DNA of 64,000 nt from an uncultured Eubacterium sp. (GTDB taxonomy: Bacteria; Bacillota; Clostridia; Lachnospirales; Lachnospiraceae): positions 21,015 to 85,014 of the forward strand of contig NZ_CAKRAS010000003.1 in assembly GCF_934295145.1 (NCBI RefSeq), read 5' to 3'. The position numbers were made by a program, and so were the translations under genes. How positions within the stretch are numbered: position 1 is the stretch's first letter; each line of letters opens with the position of its first letter. The notes beneath the pieces were generated by a model, which ran no database searches, had not been told where the DNA came from, and worked only from the letters and a program-made list of their open reading frames with translations. This document shows, in pieces, positions 61,880 to 64,000 of the stretch.

Positions 61880-61908
61880 TTGCAACAATCCACGCCTGTC
61901 TTTATAAT
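61880..61908 (+). promoter_or_regulatory. Promoter of the chalcone-isomerase-like gene
   Basis: TTGCAA (61880-61885) and TATAAT (61903-61908) are 17 bases apart; AAGGAGGA (61952-61959) precedes the ATG at 61968. Confidence 0.75.
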
Positions 61909-61967
61909 TTTAAGTATCAGATAACAAGTACGTTACATTTTATTGTACGAAGAAGGAGGATTTTATT

Positions 61968-62807
61968 ATGGGAGAAATTACGTATCAGCCACTTCGAAGC
62001 CTGATTTATGTAGACTGTGTCAAAGAAGAGTACCGACACAAATTACAGCACTGGCTTTATTACTATCATGCACCGGAAAGCATTGCAAAATTTGAGCCAT
62101 GGGTAACAAAATATGCTTATTATAATGCACTTCCGACACCACCACAGGGAGAGCGCTTTGGTACTTACCGCATGCAGCTCACCGAGCACTACTGGATGGT
62201 CAATCCTATGAGTCAGGAAAGTCTGGTAAATTCACTGAACGAATATTTCCCAATCGATGCCATGATCTGGCAGGGAACAATTCCAGAAAATGTGAAAGAG
62301 GATGGATTTATGGCAGATGGAGAAGCTGCCCGTGCTTCCGGTGGCGACAATGGCTGTCCGCCGTTTATCTTTGCTTTTTTACCGATCTTCTGGGAGCAGG
62401 ATCTCAAAGGCGCCGGTCGTACTATGGTGGATGGTCCGAATTACCGTTGGCAGTTTCTTGTTTCCTATCCGGAAGGTCACAAAGAGGACGGTGATCAGTG
62501 GATGATGAATGAGGTATTACCTGCCTTTGCGGCAATGCCGGAAGTTACCCGCATGATGACAAGCAAAGTCAAAAAAGAGATTAACAACTGTCATATGGAC
62601 CGCTGTGTGGAAATGTGGTTTGACGGTCCGGAAGAGTGGTATCACTGTGCCGTTGAAAATGCTGCATCTTTCAAGAAACCGGAATGGGCTGAGTATGATA
62701 ACTTCCCTTATCTGCGCCCACAGTTCCAGTTTGCAAGCCTGTTTTTAACTGATATTGCAACCAGCGACAATTTGAAACAGTACAGAGGCTATCTGCCGAT
62801 GCGCTAA
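61968..62807 (+). CDS. Bacterial chalcone isomerase-like protein
   Basis: The 279-residue soluble protein resembles, from memory, the Eubacterium ramulus chalcone isomerase (about 280 residues, ferredoxin-like alpha+beta barrels), which interconverts chalcones and flavanones. Shared features I recall are RSLIYVDCV near residue 10, WLYYYH with His34 at the proposed catalytic position, FEPWVTKYAYY, PPQGERFG, MQLTEHYW, PFIFAFLP, WEQDLKGAGRT and the C-terminal YRGYLPMR. The acidic residue after the MQLTEHHW motif in that enzyme appears to be Asn-Pro here (residues 79-80), so the substrate may differ. There is no signal peptide. It is followed by a flavodoxin-like reductase and divergent from a LysR gene. 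Confidence 0.75.
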   Translation: MGEITYQPLRSLIYVDCVKEEYRHKLQHWLYYYHAPESIAKFEPWVTKYAYYNALPTPPQGERFGTYRMQLTEHYWMVNPMSQESLVNSLNEYFPIDAMIWQGTIPENVKEDGFMADGEAARASGGDNGCPPFIFAFLPIFWEQDLKGAGRTMVDGPNYRWQFLVSYPEGHKEDGDQWMMNEVLPAFAAMPEVTRMMTSKVKKEINNCHMDRCVEMWFDGPEEWYHCAVENAASFKKPEWAEYDNFPYLRPQFQFASLFLTDIATSDNLKQYRGYLPMR

Positions 62808-62820
62808 GTTAACTTTGGTT

Positions 62821-62924
62821 GTAAAACATTTTTACAATAGATGATGCAGGAGCGCAGATCCTTTACGCCATTCTTTTACTCATACGCAAGTTTTTTGGAT
62901 CTGCGAAACTGTATGGCACAGTTT
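62821..62924 (+). other. Three stem-loops between the isomerase-like gene and the reductase
   Basis: GTAAAA-CAT-TTTTAC (62821-62835), CGCAGATCC (62853-62861) with GGATCTGCG (62897-62905), and AAACTGT-ATGGC-ACAGTTT (62906-62924) lie in the 156-base gap. None has an immediate T-run except a weak one later (62942-62950). They may set different mRNA levels for the two genes. Confidence 0.5.
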
Positions 62925-62963
62925 AGGACATATTAGGACAAATTTTTTTAGGAGAAAAATAAC

Positions 62964-63893
62964 ATGAAGATTTTAGGTATTTCAGGTGGTAACAAAAATG
63001 GTGCCAACGATTGCATGTGTAAAGAAGCGTTACTTGCGGCAAAAGAGCAGGGCGCTGAGATTGAATTTGTACGTTTGATGGATCTTGATATCAAACACTG
63101 TACCGGATGTAAGGCATGCGTTATGAGCCTGTTTTCCGGCAGAGGAAACATGTGTGTATTAAAAGATGACTTTCAGTGGTTATTAGATAAAATGCTGGAT
63201 GCAGACGGAATCATCTTTTCTATTCCAATCTTTGAAAAATGTGCAGCAGGTATTTTCCATACTATTATGGACCGTTTTGGACCACGTATGGGATTATCCA
63301 ACAACATTGTTGCGGACAAGATTTCAGCATCTAACGGCGGTAAACGGATTGATCCGAAATATATGAAAACAAGAGTTGTTTCCTATATGGGAATCGGTGG
63401 TTCTGACTGGGCAACAGAGATTCAGAATGACTTCTATCTGCATGCGCTGACACCGATGTGGAAAGTCATCGATAATGAAGTATTTATGTGGTCACTTGGT
63501 ATTTTAACTGACGATTCCAAAGTAGCCCGTGCACATCAGATCGGTGTAAACCTTGCAGAAGCTGCAAAAGATATCGAACATGCAACCTGGAAGGGTGAGG
63601 ACGGTGTCTGTCCGCATTGCCATTCCAGAAACTTCTACATTGAGGGGGATAATGTGGCAGTCTGCGGTCAGTGCGGTATCCGTGGTAAATTAGTGACAGA
63701 AGATGGAAAGGTTCGCTTTACCTTTGATAAATCCCAGATTGAGCATGCACATGATACTTTAAGCGGTCAGTTTATTCATGCAGATGATATTCAGAATAAT
63801 GAGAAAAATGCAGGCGCTGCTGCAAGAAGTGATGAGTATAAAGCAAAAGTACAGCGTTATGCAGAAGCTATCACAGCAGTTAGACCAGAATAA
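62964..63893 (+). CDS. Flavodoxin-like FMN reductase with Cys cluster and zinc ribbon
   Basis: The 309-residue protein has an NADPH-dependent FMN-reductase/flavodoxin fold (MKILGISGGNKNGANDCMC; DGIIFSIPIFEKCAAGIFHTIMDRF). After the second strand comes HCTGCKACVMSLFSGRGNMC, a C-x2-C-x2-C-x11-C cluster like that of iron-sulfur flavoproteins. Near residue 215 a CPHC-x15-CGQCG zinc ribbon starts the C-terminal extension. AGGAGAA precedes the ATG. Being downstream of the isomerase-like gene, it could reduce the double bond of the isomerised product (inference); enoate reductases are the known partners in flavonoid breakdown but are a different family. Confidence 0.8.
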   Translation: MKILGISGGNKNGANDCMCKEALLAAKEQGAEIEFVRLMDLDIKHCTGCKACVMSLFSGRGNMCVLKDDFQWLLDKMLDADGIIFSIPIFEKCAAGIFHTIMDRFGPRMGLSNNIVADKISASNGGKRIDPKYMKTRVVSYMGIGGSDWATEIQNDFYLHALTPMWKVIDNEVFMWSLGILTDDSKVARAHQIGVNLAEAAKDIEHATWKGEDGVCPHCHSRNFYIEGDNVAVCGQCGIRGKLVTEDGKVRFTFDKSQIEHAHDTLSGQFIHADDIQNNEKNAGAAARSDEYKAKVQRYAEAITAVRPE

Positions 63894-63922
63894 TAAATCA
63901 AAAATATGTAAAAATATAACGG

Positions 63923-63969
63923 GAAAAGTCCGATATGTTGTTTTAACAACATACAGGGCTTTTCTTTTT
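63923..63969 (+). terminator. Intrinsic terminator after the reductase
   Basis: GAAAAGTCC (63923-63931) pairs with GGGCTTTTC (63956-63964), enclosing TATGTTGTT with AACAACATA, followed by TTTTT. It closes the two-gene operon. Confidence 0.9.
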
Positions 63970-64000
63970 GGTTATAATAGCATCAGTATTTCGATAAGAA

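Noticed and set aside
63973..63978. TATAAT at the right edge as a promoter
   Set aside because: No acceptable -35 box at the correct distance, and the gene beyond the window cannot be seen.

Overview
The window looks like a chromosomal segment of a low-to-moderate GC, anaerobic, spore-forming Firmicute of the Lachnospiraceae type (Roseburia, Eubacterium ramulus, Blautia and relatives). The evidence is the gene content and order (remA-gmk-rpoZ, rsmD-coaD-ylbJ, L21-Prp-L27-Obg-YhbY-NadD-YqeK-RsfS, hisZ-dependent short HisG), the L27 leader cleaved by Prp, a threonyl T-box, a yybP-ykoY riboswitch and Bacillus-type SOS boxes. The genus is an inference. Nearly all genes lie on the + strand, with clean Shine-Dalgarno sites and many TTGACA-17-TATAAT promoters.

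Layout. 1-4640: end of a sensor kinase, a GerMN lipoprotein and ComEC. 4677-7893: nadB-nadC-nadA for de novo NAD, behind a promoter overlapped by a 20-bp palindrome. 8037-11771: holA, the nitrogen pair amt-glnK with a leader terminator, and a 5'-truncated 3-hydroxyacyl-CoA dehydrogenase. 11833-17406: rqcH (minus strand), a MATE exporter, then yicC-remA-gmk-rpoZ. 17470-17612 is a palindromic repeat-like element. 17637-22910: rimO, pgsA, rsmD, coaD, a coiled-coil protein, ylbJ (minus strand) and an M23 peptidase. 23090-28875: RNA modification and housekeeping genes ending in recU.

28872-34045 is a histidine operon (hisZ-G-D-B-IE). Its last gene carries an N-terminal HisF-like barrel that has lost both catalytic aspartates, and no hisA, hisF, hisH or hisC is present in the window. 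34263-39005: a small membrane protein and a MacB/FtsX-type ABC pair with a very large extracytoplasmic coiled coil. 39259-47447: two radical-SAM-related genes, RNase G, and the L21-to-RsfS ribosome/GTPase/NAD cluster. 47606-48880: lexA divergent from a LysM cell-division-suppressor-like gene, with four SOS-like boxes between them.

49107-51985: a selenium-type cluster (LysR regulator, YedE-like transporter, YedF/TusA-like protein, DUF3343). 52020-56053: a manganese-type riboswitch, a P-type cation ATPase and an AI-2E family permease. 56092-60730: dtd, a TtcA-like tRNA thiolase, a Xer-type recombinase, and a T-box-controlled thrS whose product lacks the TGS domain.

The most interesting locus is 60861-63893. 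A LysR regulator is divergent from a protein that I recognise from memory as a relative of the bacterial chalcone isomerase of Eubacterium ramulus, followed by a flavodoxin-type reductase with an unusual cysteine cluster and a C-terminal zinc ribbon. A perfect palindrome sits at the position expected for a LysR activator site. This may be a small inducible module for transforming a plant flavonoid or a related enone; the substrate is unknown. No CRISPR array, rRNA, tRNA, insertion sequence or prophage was seen.
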